Source: an uncultured Acidimicrobiales bacterium
GTDB lineage: Bacteria; Actinomycetota; Acidimicrobiia; Acidimicrobiales; SHLQ01
Direction: 5' to 3'
Length of the DNA stretch: 58,995 nt
Assembly: GCA_938038815.1 (NCBI GenBank)
Contig: CALHTF010000083.1
Coordinates: 1-58,995 of the forward strand
Part shown: positions 25,172 to 33,610 of the stretch, in pieces
How the letters are laid out: each line of letters opens with the position of its first letter
Position numbering within the stretch: position 1 is the first letter of the stretch
Position numbers and translations under genes: made by a program
Notes under the pieces: model-generated
The model's database searches: none
Seen by the model: the letters and a program-made list of their open reading frames with translations, nothing else
Told to the model about the DNA's origin: nothing

Positions 25172-26725
25172 ATGTCGGAAAACGAATCAGACCCCGCTCC
25201 AGTCAGCAGCCCAGCCGAGAATGTCACCCCTCGTCCGGCCGGCGGCACCAAAACCCTGCCTCCTCCCCCGTCGGAGCACCCCGCGCCCGATGAGTCCTTC
25301 GCTCGCACCAAGGCCCGATTCGCCGCCATTGGCACCCCCAGCCATCGAACCCTGATCGGGGTGGCGATCGTTGGCCTCGCCGTCGATCAATCGGTGCGCC
25401 GCCACCCCAACAGCCTCATTGGCGCCGTCACCGTGTTGTTGTTCTCGCTGGTTCTGCTGACCAGCGGATCGCTCGAATCGCGAGCCTCAAAGACCCTGGT
25501 CGGATTGGCGCCGATGTTTGGGATCTGGCTCGCGATTCGGGCAAGTACTTCGCTGACCACGTTCAACATTTTGGCGATCATCGCCGTGTGGATGATCGGC
25601 ACCGGCGTGGCGAAACGGGGCCGGTTCTTCGACTACCGCCTCACCTGGTTGGCCGGATCAACCATCGCCGTGGTCGAAGACTCGATCTTCGCTGGCCCCT
25701 ACGCGGTGAGTGGCCTGACCAGCGCAACCAAGAACCTCGACGCCAAGACGCTGCGAGAAGTTCTGTCGGGGTTGTTTGTTGCCGCGCCGATTCTGTTGAT
25801 CGTCGGAGCGTTGCTCGCCGAGGCCGACGAACAGTTCGAGGCGTTGTTTGGTTGGCTCGGCAACGTCGGGTTGTTCACCCACATCCTCGGCGCCGCGGTG
25901 GGCTCCTACCTTGCGCTCGTGTTGGTCCGGCGGTCGAACAACCACCTGACCGACACCGAGATCCCCGGGACGAAAATATTCACCCCGGTCACGTCGCTCA
26001 CCATCGTGGCGTCGTTCGTGTTGCTGTACGCCGCCTTTGTCGGCGTGCAGTTGGCCGATGTCCTCCAGACCACGTTCTCCCACGCCGAGATTCGCGACTA
26101 CGCCCGCAGCGGGTTCTTTCAGCTGTTGGCCGTTTCGGTGATCACCCTGGCCACGTTCATGCTGGTGCCCACGATCACCCAGGAGGCATCGCCGTCGATC
26201 ACGAAGAAGCTGCGATGGGGGTCGGTGACGGCGATCGGCCTGACCTTGGTCATTACCGCCATGGCCGCCCGCCGTCTCGTGTTGTTTGTTCAGATCGACG
26301 AGCTCACCGTGCTCCGGTACCTGTGCTTGGTCGCGTCGGCCGCGATCGCCGCCATCTTCGTGCTGTTGGCTCTGCGGCTCTGGGGAGTGCGCGCCGACCG
26401 CGACTGGTTCCTCGGCGCCACGATCTCGGTGGTGCTGCTCGTGGTGTTCGGGTTGAACATCGCCAACCCGGAAGCTCATGTCGCCCGGTACAACCTCGAT
26501 GCCATCGGCCGGGCCAACGAGATCGATCTCGACTATCTGGGTCGGCTCTCGGCCGATGCCGTAGGCGATGTGGCCGGCTCGTTCGCCGAACTCGACCCCG
26601 ACGACGCCCAACGGTTGAAGGCGGCCGTGTGTGGCCGTCACGACCCGAGCACCCGGGACGGGCTGGACTACAACCGGGCGGTGGCGGATGCCGACCGGTT
26701 TATCGTCGAGCTCTGCACGAACTAA
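25172..26725 (+). CDS. DUF4173/DUF4153-type membrane protein
   Basis: 517 residues. A Pro-rich cytoplasmic N-terminus (about 60 residues) is followed by roughly twelve hydrophobic segments. The segment DYARSGFFQLLAVSVI is the family signature, and the C-terminal region NIANPEAHVARYNLDAIGR … LDYLGRLSADAV is typical. Function unknown; some relatives sit beside two-component regulators. Its stop codon interlocks with the convergent GGDEF-EAL-like gene. Confidence 0.85.
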   Translation: MSENESDPAPVSSPAENVTPRPAGGTKTLPPPPSEHPAPDESFARTKARFAAIGTPSHRTLIGVAIVGLAVDQSVRRHPNSLIGAVTVLLFSLVLLTSGSLESRASKTLVGLAPMFGIWLAIRASTSLTTFNILAIIAVWMIGTGVAKRGRFFDYRLTWLAGSTIAVVEDSIFAGPYAVSGLTSATKNLDAKTLREVLSGLFVAAPILLIVGALLAEADEQFEALFGWLGNVGLFTHILGAAVGSYLALVLVRRSNNHLTDTEIPGTKIFTPVTSLTIVASFVLLYAAFVGVQLADVLQTTFSHAEIRDYARSGFFQLLAVSVITLATFMLVPTITQEASPSITKKLRWGSVTAIGLTLVITAMAARRLVLFVQIDELTVLRYLCLVASAAIAAIFVLLALRLWGVRADRDWFLGATISVVLLVVFGLNIANPEAHVARYNLDAIGRANEIDLDYLGRLSADAVGDVAGSFAELDPDDAQRLKAAVCGRHDPSTRDGLDYNRAVADADRFIVELCTN

Positions 26726-27972
26726 GCCGCCCGGTCCGTTGACCGGAGCGGCACATACGAGCTCGCGCTCGCACCGCCGCCAGAGATAAAGCGGGCGCCC
26801 GCCCCTCGGGCCAACTCGACCACCTTGGGGCTGCGACCTGCCTCGACCAACACCTCGACATCGTGGGCCGCCGCGATCTGCATTGGACCGTCGGCCATCA
26901 CCGCAGCCGGGTTCGACCGCAGCAGAAGGTCCTTGGCGGCGTCTTCGCTCACCCGAAGGATCGTGGCGTCTTGCATCCCGTGACGGAACCGGTGGTCGTA
27001 GTCGATCACTCGCTCGACCCGGGCTCCCGACTCGCGAATCGGCACCAGGAGCTCCTGTACAACCTCGAACATCTCAGCGCCGCCGGCACCGGTGAGCATC
27101 AGGTTCAAGCGCTCGGGTCGCTGCATCTCCTCCATAACCGACTCGACGACTCGAGGGGTCGTGTTCGAGGCCCGGAGCACGGCGAGCGGAAGTTCGAAGT
27201 ACAGGTTCTCCCAGCCGGGGTTCGGTTCGGCCAACAGGCCTGCGACCGAATTGATACCGACCATCAGGCGGTCGACCATGCTGGCGCCAGGGTGGGTGAA
27301 GTAGTCCGACCGGCGCCGACGTCGCGAGCAGAGCACGAGGCGGCCACTCACGTTCTGCGATTCGGGTTCGAGCCGGTCGTGAAGCGTGGAAACCGCAACC
27401 TCGATGTTCGACCGGTCGTCGATCCGGTGATCGGCCACCGGGTCGGCGCCGTAGACCAGGAACCGTTTTGCCGACCAACGCGCCTGGGCTACCGCGCGGG
27501 TGCTGGCCGACACCACCTCACTGGCGTTGGTGCCCGGTCGGGCGATCGAGACCCCGATGATCGACGGCGGAACCGATGCTGCCCCCTCGTGATCGCCTTG
27601 GATCCGGTGGGCGACGCTTCGCATCAATCCCTCATCTGCGGTGACTCCCCACATCACGATGACCACCGACCAGTTCCAGATACCGACCTGGTCGTAGCCG
27701 CGAACCATCGCCCGACAATGTTCGGCCAACGCCTTGAGTCGCGCCTCGGCGGTCTTGCGGGCCGATGAACTCTTGAGGTTGGGCTGCTGGATCGGCACAA
27801 CCTGAACAACCGCCACCGCTTCGGCCACCGACGACGACTCGAGGCGCGTCTCCACCGTCCGCTGGAGATCGGCACTGTTCCAGGCGTGGATCTTTTGGCT
27901 CTCGGAGACCTCCGTTCGGTGAAGTCGGAGAATCCGAGAGGTGAACGAAGAAACAAGTGGTGTGTCGCGCAT
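26722..27972 (-). CDS. Degenerate GGDEF-EAL-like protein, tandem paralogue A
   Basis: 416 residues from the ATG at 27972 (GGGGAA upstream); the 100-residue extension is not shared by its paralogue. The N-terminal half resembles GGDEF: the strand around residue 93 reads QVGIWNWSVVIVMWGV where GGDEF is expected, and IGVSIARPGTNASEVVS … ARWSAKRFLVY matches the SIGIA/AK end. The C-terminal half resembles EAL: LYFELPLAVLRASNTTP for the LSVNLS helix, PERLNLMLTG for the ELEITE strand, and DVEVLVEAGRSPKVVELAR for the AEGVE strand. All catalytic residues are lost, so I infer a non-enzymatic sensor or binding protein. No membrane segment. Confidence 0.6.
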   Translation of the reverse strand: MRDTPLVSSFTSRILRLHRTEVSESQKIHAWNSADLQRTVETRLESSSVAEAVAVVQVVPIQQPNLKSSSARKTAEARLKALAEHCRAMVRGYDQVGIWNWSVVIVMWGVTADEGLMRSVAHRIQGDHEGAASVPPSIIGVSIARPGTNASEVVSASTRAVAQARWSAKRFLVYGADPVADHRIDDRSNIEVAVSTLHDRLEPESQNVSGRLVLCSRRRRRSDYFTHPGASMVDRLMVGINSVAGLLAEPNPGWENLYFELPLAVLRASNTTPRVVESVMEEMQRPERLNLMLTGAGGAEMFEVVQELLVPIRESGARVERVIDYDHRFRHGMQDATILRVSEDAAKDLLLRSNPAAVMADGPMQIAAAHDVEVLVEAGRSPKVVELARGAGARFISGGGASASSYVPLRSTDRAA

Positions 27973-28129
27973 TGATTCCCCATCGAGAGGAATCGCCGAA
28001 ACCTTGAGCGATTTCTTAGGCCTTTCAGCCCATGTAGCTAGTTCCGAATGCCCAGTTGACCGCGCCGGTCGGGGGGTCGGGTCCTGCGTTGGATCTTCGG
28101 TGTCCGCCACGACCAAATGATCGCCGGCG

Positions 28130-29389
28130 TTACGCCGCTCGGGCTTTTGCGTCGCGCAACGGCACGTACCGGGCCTCGCCGATTGCTTCGCCGGTGACGA
28201 AACGAATGCCAGCGGCGAGGGCCACTTCGGATGTCTTGAGGTCGGATCCGCCGTCGATGAGCACTTCGACACCCAGCTTCTTCGCCAAGCTCAAGGGGCC
28301 AAGGTTGAGGGCGTCGACCGGGGAGTCGTGCTGCACGAATCGGGCGGTGGCATCGGCACCGAGGCGGATCAGCGACGCGTTACACGCTTCGGCCCGGTCG
28401 AAGCGGCGGGGGTCGTATTCCCACACTCGTGCAATGACCGCGCCGGTCTCTCGGATCGGCGCCAGCATGTGGCTTACCTCGTCCAAGGTGTTGGCATCGC
28501 CTGGGCCGGTGAGCAGCACGGCGAGTCGTTCTGGCCGATGCAACTCGGCCATCACCGAGGCCACCACCTTGGGGGTCGTATTTGACGCTCGAAGTACTGA
28601 GAGCGGTACTTCGAGCGCCAACTCGTCCCAACCCGGACGTGGTTGGACGAGTAGTGCAGCCAACGACTCAATCGCGACAAGGAGTCGGTCGACCACACTT
28701 GGGCCTGGATGGGAGAAGAAGTCGACTCTTCCTCCCCCGGGAGAGGCCAGCACAATGCGGCCTACCGTTTTGTTGACATTTGGTTCGACGAGGTCTCGGA
28801 CCGGCGTGAGCGCTAACTCGAGCCCGGCCAAGCGATCGATCGAGCGCTCGGCGGTCGGTTCGGTTCCGACCACCGTCAGCAGCTTCGACTCCGAGCGGGC
28901 ATCGGTCACCGCTTGGCTTGCCGAGCGGACCAGCTCGATGGCGTCGGCACCGGGTTGGGCGAGCACGGCGCCAACCGCAAACGCTGGTGCACCGTTGGAC
29001 TGCATGGCGTCGCCCAGCACCCGCTCGACCACACTCTCTACCGCCCGCCCGTTTGAGGACACACCCCACATCACAATGACGATCGACCAGTTCCAGATGC
29101 CGACCTCGTCGTAGGATCGAACCCGCTGACGACACCGCTGGGCCAAATCCTGAAGGCGGGCGGTGGCCTCTTGTCGGCCATCGGATGAGCCAACATCGGC
29201 GAGTGGCATCGGCACGATTTGCAGCACCGCAACCGACTCGGCAACCGACGTTTTGGCCAACACCTCATCGACCTTGTCGACCAATTCGCCGCTGGTCCAC
29301 GACGAAATCGTCGGGGTTCCAGCCAGCTCAGATCGGTGCAAACGCAGGATTCGAGCGGTAAATGATGACACTGGTGATGCTTCCTGCAT
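28130..29389 (-). CDS. Degenerate GGDEF-EAL-like protein, tandem paralogue B
   Basis: 419 residues from the ATG at 29389; ribosome site weak. Clear paralogue of the next gene: shared SSFTARILRLHRSEL at the start, YDEVGIWNWSIVIVMWGV, HPGPSVVDRLLVAIESLA, PLSVLRASNTTPKVV and RPERLAVLLTG, ending YVPLRDAK. GGDEF, EAL, DDFG and KID residues are absent here too. The 157 bases between the two genes contain a short GC-rich inverted repeat (GACC…GGTC) but no gene. Upstream is the divergent MFS gene. Function unknown; the pair may form a heterodimer. Confidence 0.6.
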   Translation of the reverse strand: MQEASPVSSFTARILRLHRSELAGTPTISSWTSGELVDKVDEVLAKTSVAESVAVLQIVPMPLADVGSSDGRQEATARLQDLAQRCRQRVRSYDEVGIWNWSIVIVMWGVSSNGRAVESVVERVLGDAMQSNGAPAFAVGAVLAQPGADAIELVRSASQAVTDARSESKLLTVVGTEPTAERSIDRLAGLELALTPVRDLVEPNVNKTVGRIVLASPGGGRVDFFSHPGPSVVDRLLVAIESLAALLVQPRPGWDELALEVPLSVLRASNTTPKVVASVMAELHRPERLAVLLTGPGDANTLDEVSHMLAPIRETGAVIARVWEYDPRRFDRAEACNASLIRLGADATARFVQHDSPVDALNLGPLSLAKKLGVEVLIDGGSDLKTSEVALAAGIRFVTGEAIGEARYVPLRDAKARAA

Positions 29390-29479
29390 GGTTAATATGT
29401 CGTTCGATTGGCAATCGAAATGAAGCGAACAGTGTTGACACTCATATGAGCAGGGCCGAACGGCCTAGTCGCTGACTAA

Positions 29480-29520
29480 CCAGCGGAGCGAGCCCGAATG
29501 CGGTTCGCTCGGGACGCTGG
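29480..29520. promoter_or_regulatory. Imperfect hairpin in leader of MFS gene
   Basis: Outer arms CCAGCG and CGCTGG, inner arms GAGCGA and TCGCTC, with a four-base bulge on the right. It ends 18 bases before the GTG start of the MFS gene, so it would lie in its 5' untranslated region. No known riboswitch fold recognised. Confidence 0.35.
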
Positions 29521-29538
29521 TTTCTGCAACTCTGTGGC

Positions 29539-30795
29539 GTGCCCACCCACCCGCCGGCCGCCAATCCAAGCGACACAGCAAACAACACCAGCGCCGGCCA
29601 TCGGTACCGCTGGATCATGTGGGCATCGATGGTCGGCGTGTACGCAGCGTTCGGCATGGTGCTCGCGGCGATCCCCCCAATGATCACCGAAGTTCGCACC
29701 GACCTCGATATGGGCCGAGGAGCGATGGGCCTGGCGCTCGGCGCCTGGACGGCGATCTACATCGTCACCGCGTCGCCCGCGGGCCGGATCGTCGACCGAC
29801 TCGGCATCAAGACCGCCCTCACCCTCGGTGGGCTCAGCCTGGTTGCGAGTTCGCTGTTGCGATCCTTTGCGGTCGGGCCGATCTCGTTGTGGCTCACCAT
29901 CGCCATCATGGGCATCGGAGGTCCGCTGGTGTCGGCATCGGCACCCACCTTGTGCGGTCAGTGGTTCGTGGCCGACAACGAACGAGAGTTGGCCATGAGC
30001 ACCTACAACCTCGGGCCGGGTATCGGCTCGCTGCTCACGTTGTTTGCCACCAACTCGATTCTGCTGCCCTGGCTTGGCGACTGGCGGACGGTGCTTCGCT
30101 TCGAGGCCGGGGTGGCGCTTGCTGCGACGTTGATCTGGTTTGTGGTCGCCCAACGCGCCCCCGAGCAACCGGCCAAACGCCCCGAGCGCTCGACGGTGTC
30201 GATGGTCGAAACATCGAAGGCGCTACTCGCCAGCGCCGATGTCCGCCACGTATTGATCCTCGGCGCACTCACGTTCTTTGTCGGGCACAGCCTCAACAAC
30301 TGGCTGATCGACGCGGTGACCGAACGGGCGTCGGTGACCGCAACGGCGGCATCGAATTGGGTCTCGATCGTCGGCGTTGCGGGCATGGGCTTGTTGTTCT
30401 TGCTCCCCAGGCTTACCAATCGATTTGGCCGCCCCGCCTTGCTAATTGCAGCCTGGGCCGCCGTGATCACCGGAATCTTGATGGTCGGATTCGGGTCGGG
30501 AGCGGTCGCCATCGGTGGGATCATCCCCACCGCCCTGCGCAGCGTGATGATCCCGTTGATCTTGATCACCTTGATGGAGGCCGACGGCGTCGACGAGTCA
30601 AACATTGGCGCCGCCAACGGCCTCTGGTTCTCGTGCGCGCAGGTCGGGGCGGTAGCCGGACCATTCTTGGTCGGCGTCCTGGCCGACTCGTCGGCCGGGT
30701 TCACCGGCGCTATGACGATGTTGGCGATCGTGGCCGGCGTAGCGGCATTGAAGATCAACCGCCACCAGCCAGCAGCGACCTTGCAATCGCGTTAA
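29539..30795 (+). CDS. MFS transporter (CynX/NarK-like)
   Basis: 418 residues from a GTG at 29539. Twelve predicted helices. Loop 2-3 motif GRIVDRLGIK and the helix-4/5 stretch GPLVSASAPTLCGQWF fit cyanate/nitrate-type MFS members. Substrate unknown. Its TAA stop interlocks with the TAA of the convergent hexapeptide-repeat gene. Confidence 0.88.
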   Translation: MPTHPPAANPSDTANNTSAGHRYRWIMWASMVGVYAAFGMVLAAIPPMITEVRTDLDMGRGAMGLALGAWTAIYIVTASPAGRIVDRLGIKTALTLGGLSLVASSLLRSFAVGPISLWLTIAIMGIGGPLVSASAPTLCGQWFVADNERELAMSTYNLGPGIGSLLTLFATNSILLPWLGDWRTVLRFEAGVALAATLIWFVVAQRAPEQPAKRPERSTVSMVETSKALLASADVRHVLILGALTFFVGHSLNNWLIDAVTERASVTATAASNWVSIVGVAGMGLLFLLPRLTNRFGRPALLIAAWAAVITGILMVGFGSGAVAIGGIIPTALRSVMIPLILITLMEADGVDESNIGAANGLWFSCAQVGAVAGPFLVGVLADSSAGFTGAMTMLAIVAGVAALKINRHQPAATLQSR

Positions 30796-31310
30796 TCGAT
30801 CCGACGCATGTTCTCTCGGTAGAAGTGCCCCCGCTCGACGTACACCGCCGCGTTGAGCATGGTGGTTCCGGGCGTCACTTTGTCTTCGCGCACCTTGGCC
30901 GGAATACCGAGCGCCATGGCGCGAGGCGGTACCTGAAGACCTTGGGTGACCACCGCGTTGGCGCCGACGATCGCTTCTTCGCCCACCACGGCATACGGCA
31001 AGACGATCGACCCCGAACCAATCAGGGCCTTGTTGTGAATGTCGCAACCTTCCATGTGCACGTTGTGCCCAATGGTGCAGTCGTCGCCGATAACCGTTGC
31101 TTTGTCGGCGAGACAATGAATAACCGACCCGTCCTGGATCGAGGTTCGGGCGCCGACGATGATCCCGCCGTCGTCGCCGCGCAACACCGCCGAGGGCCAA
31201 ACGGTCGACTCGGGACCGATCGTGACTTCGCCGATCAAGATGGCGTCGGGGTGAACAAAGGCTTCCGGGTCGATCTGAGGTTCGCGATCGCCCAGGGCGT
31301 ACAGCGGCAT
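30792..31310 (-). CDS. Gamma-carbonic-anhydrase-like hexapeptide protein
   Basis: 172 residues from the ATG at 31310, overlapping the flavin reductase stop by one base (TGATG). Left-handed beta-helix of the gamma-CA/YrdA type: DGSVIHCLADKATVIGDDC then IGHNVHMEGCDIHNKALIG. His65 and His82 occupy ligand positions; the third ligand, His in the usual GHNAxLHGC, is Glu here (MEGC), with an extra His85 nearby. Carbonic anhydrase activity is therefore uncertain; related proteins act in CoA or acyl metabolism. Confidence 0.82.
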   Translation of the reverse strand: MPLYALGDREPQIDPEAFVHPDAILIGEVTIGPESTVWPSAVLRGDDGGIIVGARTSIQDGSVIHCLADKATVIGDDCTIGHNVHMEGCDIHNKALIGSGSIVLPYAVVGEEAIVGANAVVTQGLQVPPRAMALGIPAKVREDKVTPGTTMLNAAVYVERGHFYRENMRRID

Positions 31311-31792
31311 CAGATGGCCTCGAACGTTCCGTAGCCACCACGGAAGAACACCAGCGGCTTGCCCTCGTCGGCGGCGCCCATTTCGACAATGCGGCCGAGA
31401 ACGATCCAGTGGTCGCCGCCGTCGACAACCTCGTGAATGTCGCAGTCCATATACGCCAGGCAGTCGGCGATCTTGGGCGAACCGTTGTCGGTGGTGGTCC
31501 ACTCGACGGTGGTGAACGGATCGACGTCTTTCTTGAAGAACGAGTTGCACACATCGACCTGAGCGTCGGTGAGCACGTTCACACAGAACTTGCGGGCCTT
31601 TTCGATGTGGGCCCAGGTAGCTGAGCTCTTGCCGGGCATGAACTGAACGAGCGGCGGGTCGAGCGAGACCGAACCGAACGAACCGATCACCATCGCCTGA
31701 GGAGCCTCATCGGCGATCGACGCAACCACGGTCACGCAGGTAGGCACCGCTCCCATCACCTGTCGAAACATTCCACTGTCGATGTCGGCCAT
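31310..31792 (-). CDS. Flavin reductase-domain protein (DIM6/NTAB family)
   Basis: 160 residues with a strong ribosome site (GAGGAGG) before the ATG. FMN-binding split-barrel: VMGAVPTCVTVVASI, GSFGSVSLDPPLVQF, WAHIEKARKFCVNVL and GDHWIVLGRIVEM. Such proteins reduce flavin with NAD(P)H for a partner monooxygenase, or use bound FMN directly. Coupled to the hexapeptide-repeat gene; no monooxygenase adjoins, though an LLM enzyme is at 38008-38904. Confidence 0.9.
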   Translation of the reverse strand: MADIDSGMFRQVMGAVPTCVTVVASIADEAPQAMVIGSFGSVSLDPPLVQFMPGKSSATWAHIEKARKFCVNVLTDAQVDVCNSFFKKDVDPFTTVEWTTTDNGSPKIADCLAYMDCDIHEVVDGGDHWIVLGRIVEMGAADEGKPLVFFRGGYGTFEAI

Positions 31793-31845
31793 CGATCCTC
31801 CTCGTTTGGTCGTGCGCCAACCGTAGGAGTGCCAGCGGTGCGCCG

Positions 31846-32694
31846 CTAGTCGAGCGTGAGTTTGAGGCCTTCGGACGCCGCCACAACCGACCCGACGTTG
31901 AGGCCTTTGGCCACCTGCTGAGCGTCGGCCAAAAGGTCATCGATGATCTCGTCGGTGTGACACGGATCGTGGTGGAACAGCACCAGCTGGCGAACCTTGG
32001 CCTGATGGGCCACCTCGAGCGCGTAGCGGATACTGCAGTGACCCCAGTCGGGATGCGCCTCGAACTCTTCGTCGGTGAACTGCGCATCGTGGATCAATAC
32101 GTCGGCGCCCTGGGCGAGCTCAAGGACTTCGGGGGCGACGTGGTTGGGCTGGCCAACCGGTTGTTGATGGTCGCTGATGTAGGTGATGGCGCGACCATCG
32201 AGCTCGACCCGGTAACCATTGGTCACCCCGACGTGAGGCACCGGCCGGCAACGTACGGTTGCGTCGCCAATCGTGAGATCGCTGTTCGAGACATCGTGGA
32301 ACCGGATCTCACCCTCGAGCTGGGAGTAGTGGATCGGGAAGAAGGGCGGGTTAACAAACGTGCTGAACGACTCGGCGAGCGACTCGCCCTCCTCGCCCGG
32401 CCCGAAGACGTCGAGCGATGCGCCGGGTACGTGAATCGGGACAAAGAACGGGAGACCTTGCACATGATCCCAGTGCAGATGGGTGAGCAGCACCGACCCG
32501 TTGAACGGGGTGTCGTTCGACAACGAATTGCCCCATGCCCGCAGACCGGTACCGAGATCGAACACGATGGGATCACCGTCGGTGGGCTCGAGGACAACGC
32601 ACGATGTGTTGCCGCCGTAACGATGAATCGCCGGTGACGAACAGGGCGTCGAACCGCGCACGCCATAGAACGAAATCGTGATCAGGTGACTCAC
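31846..32694 (-). CDS. MBL-fold metallohydrolase
   Basis: 282 residues from a GTG at 32694. Metallo-beta-lactamase fold: FYGVRGSTPCSSP at the start, HLHWDHVQGLP as the H-x-H-x-D-H motif, VPHVGVTNGYR, YISDHQ and a terminal His in LVLFHHDPCHTDEI. The VRGS(T)P start is typical of the group fused or adjacent to sensory domains, of unsettled substrate. Stand-alone gene with 53- and 70-base flanks. Confidence 0.9.
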   Translation of the reverse strand: MSHLITISFYGVRGSTPCSSPAIHRYGGNTSCVVLEPTDGDPIVFDLGTGLRAWGNSLSNDTPFNGSVLLTHLHWDHVQGLPFFVPIHVPGASLDVFGPGEEGESLAESFSTFVNPPFFPIHYSQLEGEIRFHDVSNSDLTIGDATVRCRPVPHVGVTNGYRVELDGRAITYISDHQQPVGQPNHVAPEVLELAQGADVLIHDAQFTDEEFEAHPDWGHCSIRYALEVAHQAKVRQLVLFHHDPCHTDEIIDDLLADAQQVAKGLNVGSVVAASEGLKLTLD

Positions 32695-32764
32695 CCCCGG
32701 GTCGACGTGATTGAGCTAAAGCGTAACGGCAACTACCGCATGGCCAAAGCAGCCTTCGTCGAGA

Positions 32765-33610
32765 CTAAACGCTGGTAACCGGGAGGCGAAAACCGTCGGC
32801 GGCGATTATCGCTAGGCCATCGGTCACAAGGGTGTCGGCAACTCGGCGAGCTCGATCGGGGTCGCCGGCCCAGCCCATGACTGCCGCCAGGTCGTCAAAC
32901 GCAACCGGGCCAACGCGCAGTGCATCGACTAACCGGCCCCGCCCTTGGCGGTCAGAACCAGCAAATCGCGACTGCGGAGTGCTGACCGCCGACGACCCCA
33001 CCGCCGGATCTTCGCCGACGCCTTGCCACACGCACGTCGGAGCGACCGCGCACTCACCACACTGCGGATTGCGCTTGGTGCAGACCAGCGCACCGTGGTC
33101 GAGCATGGCCTGATTCCACGCCCACCCTTGCCCGGCCGGCACGAGATCGTCGGCCAATGCCTGCACCTCGGCGGATCGAAGTTGGCGCCCGAGCTGGCGG
33201 GCCAACACTCGCCCGACGTTGGTATCGACCACCGCAACGTCGCGTTCGAACGCAAACGCCAAGATCGCTCGAGCCGTGTACGGGCCTATCCCTGGAAGAT
33301 CGAGCAACTGATCGAGCGAATCGGGAATCGATCCGCCGTGGCCGGCCACCACCCGGGTGGCGCAGCGGTGCAGGTTCACCGCCCGACGGTTGTAACCCAA
33401 CCCTTTCCATAGGGTCACCACTTCACCTACCGAACCTTCGGCACAGGACGCAACGGTGGGAAACCGGTCGAGGAAGGCGGCGTACTTGGGCAGCACGCGA
33501 GCCACCTGGGTCTGCTGAAGCATCAGCTCCGACACCAAGATCTCCCACGGGTCGCGGCTACGGCGCCACGGCAGGTCGCGCTGCACCGTCGGCAGGCCTT
33601 CGAGGATCAC
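32765..33610 (-). CDS. mutY: A/G-specific adenine glycosylase, short form
   Basis: 281 residues from a GTG at 33610 that overlaps the CapA-like stop (GTGA). Endonuclease III fold: catalytic Glu28 in VSELMLQQTQVARVLPKY, helix-hairpin-helix LLDLPGIGPYTARAI, catalytic Asp129 in VVDTNVGR, and a 4Fe-4S cluster from C177-x6-C184-x2-C187-x5-C193. It removes adenine opposite 8-oxoguanine. After the cluster there are only about 85 residues, resembling a winged helix rather than the usual Nudix-like 8-oxoG reader domain, so lesion recognition may differ. Confidence 0.9.
   Translation of the reverse strand: MILEGLPTVQRDLPWRRSRDPWEILVSELMLQQTQVARVLPKYAAFLDRFPTVASCAEGSVGEVVTLWKGLGYNRRAVNLHRCATRVVAGHGGSIPDSLDQLLDLPGIGPYTARAILAFAFERDVAVVDTNVGRVLARQLGRQLRSAEVQALADDLVPAGQGWAWNQAMLDHGALVCTKRNPQCGECAVAPTCVWQGVGEDPAVGSSAVSTPQSRFAGSDRQGRGRLVDALRVGPVAFDDLAAVMGWAGDPDRARRVADTLVTDGLAIIAADGFRLPVTSV

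Noticed and set aside
26722..29389. Active diguanylate cyclase or phosphodiesterase pair
   Set aside because: None of the GGDEF, EAL, DDFG or KID residues needed for catalysis is present in either protein.
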